NCBI RefSeq assembly: GCF_000377345.1
Contig: NZ_KB898039.1
Location: 1-64,000 of the forward strand
Origin: Thioalkalivibrio sp. ALJ16
Lineage (GTDB): Bacteria > Pseudomonadota > Gammaproteobacteria > Ectothiorhodospirales > Ectothiorhodospiraceae
Length of the DNA: 64,000 nt
Direction: 5' to 3'
The notes beneath the pieces are model-generated. The model saw nothing but the letters and a program-made list of their open reading frames with translations. It had not been told where the DNA came from and searched no databases. The translations under genes were made by a program, and so were the position numbers. Each line of letters begins with the position of its first letter. Position 1 is the stretch's first letter. Shown one piece after another: positions 56,694 to 64,000 of the stretch.

Positions 56694-57344
56694 ATGGAAG
56701 CCCTGAATCTGGATCTGCAACAGCCGGTGGTGGTGGAGACTGCCGCCATGTCGTGGAGCGGCAGCCGCGCCGAAGGCGTGGTGCGCAAGCCGCTGGAACG
56801 CGAGCTGGCGGAAGCCGGTCGCGCGACCAGCATTGTCCAGTTCCAGCCGGGCGCCCGCTTCCCGCCGCACACCCACGCGCTGGGCGAGGAGATCCTGGTA
56901 CTCGACGGCGTGTTCTCCGACGAGGCCGGGGACTATCCCGCTGGCACCTACCTGCGCAACCCGCCCGGGTCCCGCCACGCGCCGCACTCGGACCCCGGCT
57001 GCACATTGTTCGTGAAGCTCGAGCAGTTCGCCTCGGAGGACCGCGACAAGGTGGTGGTGGATACCCGTTCGGCGCCGTTCCAGCCGGGTATTGGCGGGCT
57101 GCGGGTCCTGCATTTGCACAGCTTCGGGACCGAGCACACCGCACTGGTGCACTGGCCGGTTGGCGAACGTTTCCAGCCCCATCGACACTGGGGTGGGGAG
57201 GAGATCCTGGTGCTGTCCGGCGAGTTCATCGACGAGCACGGGCGCTACCCGGCCGGTACCTGGATGCGCAGCCCGCACCTGAGCGAACACAACCCCTGGG
57301 TGGAACAGGAGACCCTGATCTACGTGAAGACGGGGCATCTGTGA
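56694..57344 (+). CDS. Double ChrR-type cupin protein
   Basis: A 216-residue protein made of two similar cupin halves: PPHTHALGEEILVLDGVFSD near residue 55 and QPHRHWGGEEILVLSGEFID near 160, each with His-x-His and Glu metal ligands, plus YPAGTYLRNPPGS / YPAGTWMRSP. It resembles the ChrR cupin domain, but lacks the N-terminal zinc anti-sigma domain and no ECF sigma gene is adjacent. It may be a metal-dependent enzyme or sensor. GGAGGTGAACGG precedes ATG 56694. Confidence 0.85.
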   Translation: MEALNLDLQQPVVVETAAMSWSGSRAEGVVRKPLERELAEAGRATSIVQFQPGARFPPHTHALGEEILVLDGVFSDEAGDYPAGTYLRNPPGSRHAPHSDPGCTLFVKLEQFASEDRDKVVVDTRSAPFQPGIGGLRVLHLHSFGTEHTALVHWPVGERFQPHRHWGGEEILVLSGEFIDEHGRYPAGTWMRSPHLSEHNPWVEQETLIYVKTGHL

Positions 57345-57449
57345 CCCTGGGGCCCAGGGGATCCCGAGGACCCCGGACGCGCCCGTCTATGCTTCCAGTC
57401 AGAGACCGGAGCCCGGTCGAGCCATTACCGACAATGCAGGAGCAGGCCG

Positions 57450-60400
57450 ATGACGCAACCCGACGCCCGCCAGCATCCGACAAGCGACCCGGCGCCCGAC
57501 CCTCACCGCGCCCGCATCCGCGAGGCCTGCACGGCCGACGAGGCGGCCGTACTGCGGGAGTTGCGCGGCGGCATCCGGCTGGATGCCGAGGCCCGCGCCC
57601 GGATTGCCGCCGAGGCCGCGCGCATCGTCGAGCGGGTACGCGCCGAGACCACGCCGTCGATGATGGAGAGCTTCCTCGCCGAGTACGGCCTGTCCACCGA
57701 GGAGGGGGTCGGCCTGATGTGCCTGGCGGAGGCGCTGCTGCGGGTGCCGGATGCCGAGACCATCGACGAGCTGATCCAGGACAAGATCGAGCCCTCCGAC
57801 TGGGCGGCCCACCTCGGGCATTCGTCGTCTCCGCTGGTGAATACCTCCACCTGGGCGCTGATGCTGACCGGCAAGGTGCTGAACGACGATCCGCAGCGCC
57901 CGGCCGCCGCGCTGCGGGGCCTGATCCGGCGCGTCGGCGAGCCGCTGGTGCGCACGGCCGTCGCACAGTCGATGAAGCTGCTCGGTCGCCAGTTCGTGCT
58001 CGGCGAGACCATCGCCCGGGGCATGCGCAATGCCCGCGAGATGGAGCGCGAGGGCTACACCTACTCCTACGACATGCTGGGCGAGGCCGCGCGCACCGAT
58101 GCCGATGCCCGCCGCTATCACCAGGCCTATGCCACGGCGATCGCCGAGATCGCGAATCAGGCGCAGGGCGACGTGCGCTCCAGCCCCGGCATCTCGGTCA
58201 AGCTCTCCGCGCTGCACCCGCGCTACGAGTACACCCAGCGCGCGACGGTCATGGCGGAGCTGGTGCCGCGGGCGCGGGAGCTGGCGCGGCAGGCCGCGCG
58301 CGCCGGCATCGGGTTCAATATCGACGCCGAGGAACAGGACCGTCTGGACCTGTCGCTGGACGTGATCGAGGCCCTGCTGGCGGACGCGGAGCTGGAGGGC
58401 TGGGACGGCTTCGGCGTGGTGGTACAAGCTTACGGCCGCCGCGCGGCCCCGGTGATCGAGGCGCTGTATGCGCTGGCGCAGCGGCTGGACCGGCGCATCA
58501 TGGTGCGTCTGGTCAAGGGCGCCTACTGGGATACCGAGATCAAGCAGGCCCAGGAGCTGGGCGTGGAGCGCTTCCCGGTCTTCACCCGCAAGGTCAACAC
58601 GGATGTCAGCTACATCGCCTGTGCGCAGATGCTGCTGGACCGCCGCGACCGCATCTACCCGCAGTTCGCCACCCACAACGCGCACACCTGCGCGGCGGTG
58701 TTGGCGATGGCCGGCGACGCCCGCGAGAGCTTCGAATTCCAGCGTCTGCACGGCATGGGGGAATCGGTGCACGCGATCGTCAAGGCGACCGCCGGCACCC
58801 GCTGCCGCATCTACGCGCCGGTGGGGGCGCACCGCGACCTGCTGGCCTACCTGGTGCGGCGCCTGCTGGAGAATGGCGCCAACAGCTCGTTCGTCAATCA
58901 GGTGGTGGACAGCAGCATCCCGCCCGCGGAGATCGCGCGCGATCCACTCGCCGACCTCGACGCGCTGGGCGACGCCGTGGCCAACCCGGCCATCCGTGAC
59001 CCGGTCGATCTCTACCGGCCACAGCGACAGAACTCGCGCGGATACCGCGTCAACGAGCCGGCCTCCATCCTGCCGCTGCTGACCGCGCGCGAGGCATTCG
59101 CGCAGACCCAGTGGCAGGCGGCGCCCATGCTGGTGGAGGGTCACGCGGCGCAGGGCGCGCCGCGCGCCGCGTTCTCCCCCGCCGATCCCGGTGCCGCGGT
59201 CGGTGAGGTCCGCGAGGCCACGGCCGACGAGGTGGAACAGGCGCTGGGGACGGCCCTGTCCGGGTTCGTCGACTGGTCGGCGCACCCGGTGACGGCGCGC
59301 GCCGACCTGCTGCGGGCGATCGCGGATCGTTACGAGGAACACGCCCCGGAACTGATCGCACTGGCCAACCGCGAGGCCGGCAAGACCGTCTGGGACGGCA
59401 TTGCCGAGGTGCGCGAGGCGGCCGATTTCCTGCGCTACTACGCGGGCGAGACCGAACGCCTGGGGCAGGAGGCGGAGCTGGAGCCACGCGGCGTGTTCGT
59501 CTGCATCAGTCCCTGGAATTTCCCCCTGGCGATCTTCACCGGGCAGGTCGCCGCGGCCCTGGCCATGGGCAATACCGTGGTTGCCAAGCCGGCCGAGCAG
59601 ACCCCGCTGATCGCCGCCCGCGCGGTCGAGCTGATGCGTGCGGCCGGTCTCCCGCAGTCGGCCCTGCAGTTGCTGCCGGGTGATGGCCCGACGGTGGGCG
59701 GGCCGCTGGCCGCCGACCCGCGCATTGCCGGGGTCTGCTTTACCGGTTCCACCGAGGTCGCGCAGCGGATTCACCGCAGCCTGGCGGACAACGCCGGGCC
59801 GGATGCGGTCCTGATTGCCGAGACCGGCGGGTTGAACGCGATGATCGTGGACAGCTCGGCGCTGACCGAGCAGGCGGTGCGCGACATCCTGGCCTCCGCC
59901 TTCCAGTCCGCCGGGCAGCGCTGCTCGGCGCTGCGCATGCTCTACGTGCAGGACGAGGCCTACGACCGCCTGCTGGAGATGCTGCAGGGCGCGATGGACG
60001 CGCTGAGCATCGGCGATCCCTGGCAGCTGGCGACCGACGTGTCGCCGGTGATCGATGCCGAGGCTCAGGCGGATATCCGCGACTACCTGCAGGCGCAGGA
60101 GGCGCAGGGGCGGCTGCTGAAGTCCCTGCCGGTGCCGGAGCAAGGCCGCTTTGTCGCACCGTCCATCGTCCGGCTGTCCGGGATCGGCGAGCTGGAACGC
60201 GAGGTGTTCGGGCCGGTGCTGCACGTGGCGCGTTTTCGGGCCCGCGAACTGGACGCGGTGGTGGATGCCATCAATGCCCGCGGCTACGGCCTGACCTTCG
60301 GTCTGCACACCCGCATCGACGACCGCGTGCAGCAGGTCGTGGAACGCCTGCGCGTGGGCAACCAGTACGTTAACCGCAACCAGATCGGCGCCATCGTCGG

Positions 60401-61145
60401 CTCGCAGCCGTTCGGCGGCGAGGGGCTCTCTGGCACCGGGCCGAAGGCGGGCGGGCCGCTGTACCTGACCCGCTTCGCCCGTCGCGCAACCATTGCCACG
60501 GAGCTGCCGGACCCGCCGGAGGCGGGTGCGCAGGCGGAGTGGGTGGCCCCGCAGCGCCTGCAGCAGGCCCTCGACGACCTGGACGGGAGCGATTGGGCCG
60601 AGCGCACCGACCGCATGCACCTGTTGCGCGAGGCGCTGCCCGAGCGCACGGGTCTGCTGCGCAAGGCCCTGGCGGAGACTGCGGCCTTCGACACGAGTCC
60701 GCAGACGCTGCCGGGTCCGACCGGCGAGAGCAATCGTCTGCGCCTGTATCCGCGCGGTCCGGTGCTCTGCCTGGGCCCGGGTGCGGAGATCGCGCTGGCG
60801 CAGGCGGTGCAGGCGCTGGGGGCGGGCTGCCCGGTGATCATGCTGGCGCCGGGGGCCGAGCGCGCGGCGCGCGCGCTGCACGGGAAGGGCGTGCCGCTGG
60901 TCGGGATCGACGGCGCGCTGGAACCGGACGCACTGGCCGCGCTGGAGGGGCTGGTCGCGGTGGCCGCAGCCGGCGTGAGCGACTGGACCCGAGCGCTGCG
61001 TCAGGCGCTGGCACAGCGGGACGGGCCGATCGTTGCGCTGGAAACCGCCCTGATCGCGCCCGAACGCTTTGTGGTGGAGCGCCACCTGTGCATCGATACG
61101 ACGGCCGCTGGCGGCAACGCCAGCCTGCTGGCGGCGGCCGACTGA
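57450..61145 (+). CDS. putA: Bifunctional proline dehydrogenase / P5C dehydrogenase PutA
   Basis: PutA oxidises proline to glutamate in two steps, using FAD then NAD, at the membrane. The 1231-residue product has the helical PutA domain, a FAD-binding proline dehydrogenase barrel (SPGISVKLSALHPRYEY, MVRLVKGAYWDTEIK), and an aldehyde dehydrogenase domain with Glu791 (AETGGLNAMIV) and Cys825 (GQRCSALRM). E. coli PutA has an N-terminal ribbon-helix-helix repressor domain; none is seen here, so this form should not repress transcription itself. A C-terminal ALDH-like tail is present. putP follows. Confidence 0.97.
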   Translation: MTQPDARQHPTSDPAPDPHRARIREACTADEAAVLRELRGGIRLDAEARARIAAEAARIVERVRAETTPSMMESFLAEYGLSTEEGVGLMCLAEALLRVPDAETIDELIQDKIEPSDWAAHLGHSSSPLVNTSTWALMLTGKVLNDDPQRPAAALRGLIRRVGEPLVRTAVAQSMKLLGRQFVLGETIARGMRNAREMEREGYTYSYDMLGEAARTDADARRYHQAYATAIAEIANQAQGDVRSSPGISVKLSALHPRYEYTQRATVMAELVPRARELARQAARAGIGFNIDAEEQDRLDLSLDVIEALLADAELEGWDGFGVVVQAYGRRAAPVIEALYALAQRLDRRIMVRLVKGAYWDTEIKQAQELGVERFPVFTRKVNTDVSYIACAQMLLDRRDRIYPQFATHNAHTCAAVLAMAGDARESFEFQRLHGMGESVHAIVKATAGTRCRIYAPVGAHRDLLAYLVRRLLENGANSSFVNQVVDSSIPPAEIARDPLADLDALGDAVANPAIRDPVDLYRPQRQNSRGYRVNEPASILPLLTAREAFAQTQWQAAPMLVEGHAAQGAPRAAFSPADPGAAVGEVREATADEVEQALGTALSGFVDWSAHPVTARADLLRAIADRYEEHAPELIALANREAGKTVWDGIAEVREAADFLRYYAGETERLGQEAELEPRGVFVCISPWNFPLAIFTGQVAAALAMGNTVVAKPAEQTPLIAARAVELMRAAGLPQSALQLLPGDGPTVGGPLAADPRIAGVCFTGSTEVAQRIHRSLADNAGPDAVLIAETGGLNAMIVDSSALTEQAVRDILASAFQSAGQRCSALRMLYVQDEAYDRLLEMLQGAMDALSIGDPWQLATDVSPVIDAEAQADIRDYLQAQEAQGRLLKSLPVPEQGRFVAPSIVRLSGIGELEREVFGPVLHVARFRARELDAVVDAINARGYGLTFGLHTRIDDRVQQVVERLRVGNQYVNRNQIGAIVGSQPFGGEGLSGTGPKAGGPLYLTRFARRATIATELPDPPEAGAQAEWVAPQRLQQALDDLDGSDWAERTDRMHLLREALPERTGLLRKALAETAAFDTSPQTLPGPTGESNRLRLYPRGPVLCLGPGAEIALAQAVQALGAGCPVIMLAPGAERAARALHGKGVPLVGIDGALEPDALAALEGLVAVAAAGVSDWTRALRQALAQRDGPIVALETALIAPERFVVERHLCIDTTAAGGNASLLAAAD

Positions 61146-61314
61146 GCGCGAGAGAGGGACCGCCGCCCTGAGGCCCCCCTTACGACTATGGGGCAGACGC
61201 CGATGATCGAATCCGTGCTTCCCCGGTGCCACGGTATGCGGATGGCTCCTCTACACTCGACCGAGACGCGAACGACACAACAAGGGCCTTCGGCCTGATA
61301 CAAGGAGATGCTCC

Positions 61315-62790
61315 ATGGAGATCAACATGCCGATGCCCACCCTGGTGACCTTTGCCGCCTATCTGGCGGCGATGCTGGTCCTCGGGATCGCGGCCTATCG
61401 CACGACCACCACGCTGTCGGACTATGTGCTCGGCGGGCGCCGCCTGGGACCGGGGGTGGCCGCGCTGAGTGCCGGGGCCTCGGACATGAGCGGGTGGCTG
61501 CTGCTGGGGCTCCCCGGTGCGATCTACGTGTCCGGCCTGTCCGAGTTGTGGATCGGGGTGGGGCTGGTGGTCGGGGCGCTGCTGAACTGGCTGTTCGTGG
61601 CCGGGCGCCTGCGCCGCTTCACCGCGCTGGCGAAGGACTCCCTGACCATCCCGGATTTCCTCGAGAACCGCTTCGAGGACCGCACGCGTATCCTCCGCGT
61701 GGTCTCCGCGATCGTGATTCTGGTGTTCTTCACCCTGTACATCTCGGCCGGGCTGGTCGGGGGCGGTCTGTTGTTCCAGAGCTCGTTCGGCATGGATTAC
61801 GAGACCGCCGTGTGGGTCGGTGCCATCGTGATCATCAGCTATACCTTCCTCGGCGGCTTCCTGGCGGTCAGCTGGACCGATTTCCTGCAGGGCATCCTGA
61901 TGTTCCTGACGCTCCTGGTGGTGCCGATGTTCGCGGTGGTGCTGGTTGGTGGCTGGGGCAGTGTGCAGAGCGAGGTCGTCGCCGTGGATCCGACGCATGT
62001 GCAGGTGCTGCAGGGCATGACCTTCCTCGGCATGATCTCGCTGCTGGCCTGGGGGCTGGGCTATTTCGGTCAGCCGCATATCCTGGCGCGCTTCATGGCG
62101 CTGCGCTCCGAGCGCGACGTGCCGCGCGCCACGCTGATCGGCATGACCTGGATGGTTCTGGCCCTGATCGGCGCGGTGGCCACGGGCTACATGGGGATCG
62201 CCTACTTTGCCGACGCGCCGCTGGCGGACGGCGAGACCGTGTTGATCGAGCTGATCCGCGCGCTGTTCAATCCGTGGGTGGCGGGCATCCTGATGGCGGC
62301 GATCCTTGCCGCGATCATGAGCACCATCGACTCGCAGCTGATCGTCTCCGCCAGTGCGATCACCAACGACTTCTACCGCGGCATCCTGCGCACCGAGGCG
62401 GGGGCGACCGAGCTGGTGTGGATCAGCCGCGCCGCCGTGCTGGGCGTGTCGCTGGTGGCCCTGCTGCTGGCGATGGCGCCGGAGGCCGGGGTACTGGACC
62501 TGGTGGCCTACGCCTGGGGCGGCTTTGGCGCGGCCTTCGGCCCGGTGATCATCCTCGCGCTGTACTGGTCGCGGATGACGCGCAACGGGGCGCTGGCCGG
62601 CATGGTGGTCGGCGCGGTTACCGTGATCCTCTGGAACCAGGCCGAGGGCGGGCTGTTCGATGTCTACGAACTGCTGCCCGGCTTTATCTTCGCGACCGTG
62701 GCCATCGTCGTGGTGAGCCTGCTGACCGGCAAGCCCTCCGCCTCGGTGCAGGAGCAGTTCCGGCACTCGCGCCAGCAGCCGCTGGAGTAG
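61315..62790 (+). CDS. putP: Sodium/proline symporter PutP
   Basis: PutP imports proline with sodium. The 491-residue protein shows about 13 membrane spans and SSSF-family motifs: YVLGGRRLGPGVAALSAGAS, DMSGWLLLGLPGAIY, the TWTDFLQG-type SWTDFLQGILMFL, and AAILAAIMSTIDSQLIVSAS. It lies 169 bases after putA; that gap has AAGGAGA before ATG 61315 and a small AGGGCC-TTC-GGCCT hairpin. It converges on the GIY-YIG gene with the stop codons adjacent. Confidence 0.96.
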   Translation: MEINMPMPTLVTFAAYLAAMLVLGIAAYRTTTTLSDYVLGGRRLGPGVAALSAGASDMSGWLLLGLPGAIYVSGLSELWIGVGLVVGALLNWLFVAGRLRRFTALAKDSLTIPDFLENRFEDRTRILRVVSAIVILVFFTLYISAGLVGGGLLFQSSFGMDYETAVWVGAIVIISYTFLGGFLAVSWTDFLQGILMFLTLLVVPMFAVVLVGGWGSVQSEVVAVDPTHVQVLQGMTFLGMISLLAWGLGYFGQPHILARFMALRSERDVPRATLIGMTWMVLALIGAVATGYMGIAYFADAPLADGETVLIELIRALFNPWVAGILMAAILAAIMSTIDSQLIVSASAITNDFYRGILRTEAGATELVWISRAAVLGVSLVALLLAMAPEAGVLDLVAYAWGGFGAAFGPVIILALYWSRMTRNGALAGMVVGAVTVILWNQAEGGLFDVYELLPGFIFATVAIVVVSLLTGKPSASVQEQFRHSRQQPLE

Positions 62791-63135
62791 TCACGTCGCC
62801 GAAGGCAGCCGGCAGACGCTGGCGGCGTTCGCCCAGTCGCGGGCGAGGTCCCGCTTGGCGGCAGGGCTGTAGCACTTGATGCGCAGTTCCATGCGCAGCG
62901 CCTCGCCACGGGAGCTGAAAGGCCGCGCGGCGAGCAGCTGCCGCGGGCGGTGCATCCGGGTGAAACGGGCACCGCGTCCGCTGCCATGGGCGGCCATGCG
63001 GGCGGCCAGACGCGGTGTCACCCCGGTGTAGATGCGCCCACCCGCACATTCCAGCAGGTAGACGAACCAGGCCCCGGTGTAGCGGCCGGTCTCGCCGGGC
63101 GTGAAAGCGGGCGCGGGCGCGCAAGCCACGGGCAC
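62791..63135 (-). CDS. GIY-YIG domain protein (UPF0213/YhbQ-like)
   Basis: A 114-residue GIY-YIG nuclease-fold protein: FVYLLECAGGRIYTGVTPRL is the core, followed by RMAAHGSGRGARFTR and EALRMELRIKCYSPAAKRDL. Role is unknown; related single-domain proteins act on DNA. No ATG precedes the motif. I use GTG 63135 (or 63129). The open frame extends upstream through the DUF3634 gene in another frame and is not real. Confidence 0.8.
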   Translation of the reverse strand: MPVACAPAPAFTPGETGRYTGAWFVYLLECAGGRIYTGVTPRLAARMAAHGSGRGARFTRMHRPRQLLAARPFSSRGEALRMELRIKCYSPAAKRDLARDWANAASVCRLPSAT

Positions 63136-63143
63136 GGCTTCGG

Positions 63144-63470
63144 TCAGCGCCGCTTCTTGCGGCGCTTGCGGCCTACCTTGATGCGCTGCAGGGCGTGCTG
63201 CAGTTCGGACCTGGCCTCTTTGGGTATCGAGGCCGAGCCGCGCAGCTGCAACCCCTGCTGGCGGCGCACGGCGGTCAGGCGACCCTGCTGAATGCCGTAG
63301 CGGCGTACCACGTCCCGCACCGTGTGCTGGAACGACTTTGGCGGATCGCCCCGGCGAACGCGTGGCTGTCCGTCCTCGATCTCGATGCTGAAGATGATGC
63401 TGACCTGCCAGATCAGCACGGCACCGGCTGCCAGCAGCAGCGCGATCATCAGTAGCAGGGCCAGCAGCAT
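63144..63470 (-). CDS. DUF3634 family membrane-anchored protein
   Basis: A 108-residue protein starting at ATG 63470: N-terminal membrane segment (MLLALLLMIALLLAAGAVLI), then IEDGQPRVRRGDPPKSFQHTVRDVV, RRYGIQQGRLTAVRRQQG and a basic Arg/Lys-rich end (GRKRRKKRR). The pattern fits DUF3634, a small gammaproteobacterial family of unknown role. It ends 8 bases before the chosen GIY-YIG start, so the two may share a transcript. Confidence 0.82.
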   Translation of the reverse strand: MLLALLLMIALLLAAGAVLIWQVSIIFSIEIEDGQPRVRRGDPPKSFQHTVRDVVRRYGIQQGRLTAVRRQQGLQLRGSASIPKEARSELQHALQRIKVGRKRRKKRR

Positions 63471-63825
63471 GCAGGTGTCTCCTTCCTTTGCCCAAGCGGG
63501 CCGCGCGGTACGCGGTTTGTAGTCCTCGCGGCCGTCTGCCGCGTGCCCATAGTGTCGGTCCCGGGCCGCTGGAACACCACCCCCGCCTCTGGTGCCGCAT
63601 GCCGGCAACCCGGTTCCGGTGGATCGGATCGTGCTTGCCGATCATCGCAACCCGGACGCGGGGACGGATGGCGCACGCGGCGCGCCATGGGGCGCCCTGG
63701 CCGATCAGCGGCAGGGCCTGGCATGGTCCGTGCTTTTTCACCGGTCCGAGCCGGGACTCGCGTTCCGGAAGTGCACACCGTCGCGCCATCCGCGCCGGAC
63801 GGATTGAGAGACCAGGAGCCGAATC
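63471..63825. other. 355-base divergent gap with a possible sigma54 site
   Basis: No credible gene lies between the DUF3634 start and ATG 63826. At 63719-63734 the plus strand reads TGGCAT-GGTCC-GTGCT, a partial match to the sigma54 consensus with correct GG/GC spacing (C and first T replaced). It points to the downstream gene, with an AGGAG before its start. Confidence 0.35.
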
Positions 63826-64000
63826 ATGCTTGACGGAATCGGAGCCAGCCCCGCATTCAGCCGCCCCCAGTCCGGGAACACGTCCAGCGGTCAGGGTAAC
63901 GAGCAGCCCCCTGCCCATGCCGCCGCTCAGTCGTCGCAGGAGGCGCGCGCCGCCAGCGGACAGGAGGCCCGGGCGATCCCTGCAGCCGCCGCCGATGCCC
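63826..64000 (+). CDS. Unrecognised protein, N-terminal part (3' end outside window)
   Basis: The frame starts at ATG 63826 with AGGAG 8 bases upstream and is still open at the window end. The visible 58 residues (MLDGIGASPAFSRPQSGN then low-complexity Gln/Ala/Gly/Ser) have no signal peptide and no family I can name. The composition resembles the disordered starts of some flagellar or SprA-type proteins, but that is only a guess. Confidence 0.55.
   Translation, partial: MLDGIGASPAFSRPQSGNTSSGQGNEQPPAHAAAQSSQEARAASGQEARAIPAAAADA

Noticed and set aside
57399-61232. A 1277-residue minus-strand frame opposite putA
   Set aside because: Mirror frame of a long GC-rich gene; no motif, and putA is certain.

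Overview
The window is a contiguous piece of a high-GC gammaproteobacterial chromosome. The gene orders (S10-spc-alpha ribosomal block, uvrA/MFS/ssb, miaB-ybeZ-ybeY-ybeX-lnt, leuS-lptE-holA and proA-nadD-rsfS-rlmH-maf, pepA-holC next to lptF-lptG) are classic for the class. A PEP-CTERM protein, a double ChrR-type cupin and the overall codon bias suggest a Chromatiales/Ectothiorhodospiraceae-like bacterium (Thioalkalivibrio-like). That placement is inference from gene style, not from a marker tree. I saw no tRNA, rRNA, CRISPR array or complete IS/prophage.

Layout. 1-13.9 kb: 3' end of tuf, then rpsJ through rplQ, including secY, rpmJ and rpoA. A strong hairpin follows rpsJ, a sigma70-like promoter precedes rpsM, and a terminator follows rplQ. 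14-25 kb: uvrA (minus), a YajR-like MFS transporter, ssb, and the miaB-ybeZ-ybeY-ybeX-lnt operon. 24.4-28.5 kb: a YbeL-like zinc-ribbon protein, a LonB/YcbZ-type protease and a DUF2189 membrane protein. 28.7-36.3 kb: leuS to maf, a run of close-packed plus-strand housekeeping genes. 36.3-44.9 kb: holC/pepA (minus), lptF-lptG-tesA (plus), an RDD protein, a PilZ protein and the moeA-mobB-mobA molybdenum cofactor genes (minus). 45-50 kb: nfeD-slipin membrane pair, xerD, dsbC and a YbbN-like thioredoxin. 50.4-55.4 kb: parE, a small membrane protein, a PEP-CTERM secreted protein with a sigma54-type promoter, and glycerate kinase. 55.7-64 kb: a Spy/CpxP-like gene broken by a MITE, a double cupin, putA-putP for proline use, a GIY-YIG protein, a DUF3634 protein and the start of an unrecognised gene.

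Most of the window is ordinary core genome. The parts that deserve a second look are (i) the 282-bp MITE with perfect 30-bp inverted repeats (32 bp with the TA on each side) that interrupts a periplasmic metal-stress-type gene, (ii) a 16-unit Asn-Gly hexanucleotide repeat lying between the catalytic Ser and Lys of NfeD, (iii) a near-consensus sigma54 promoter plus leader hairpin ahead of the PEP-CTERM gene, (iv) a long imperfect inverted repeat between tesA and the RDD gene, and (v) the promoter/hairpin block between rpsJ and rplC. I did not find a convincing undescribed multi-gene system.
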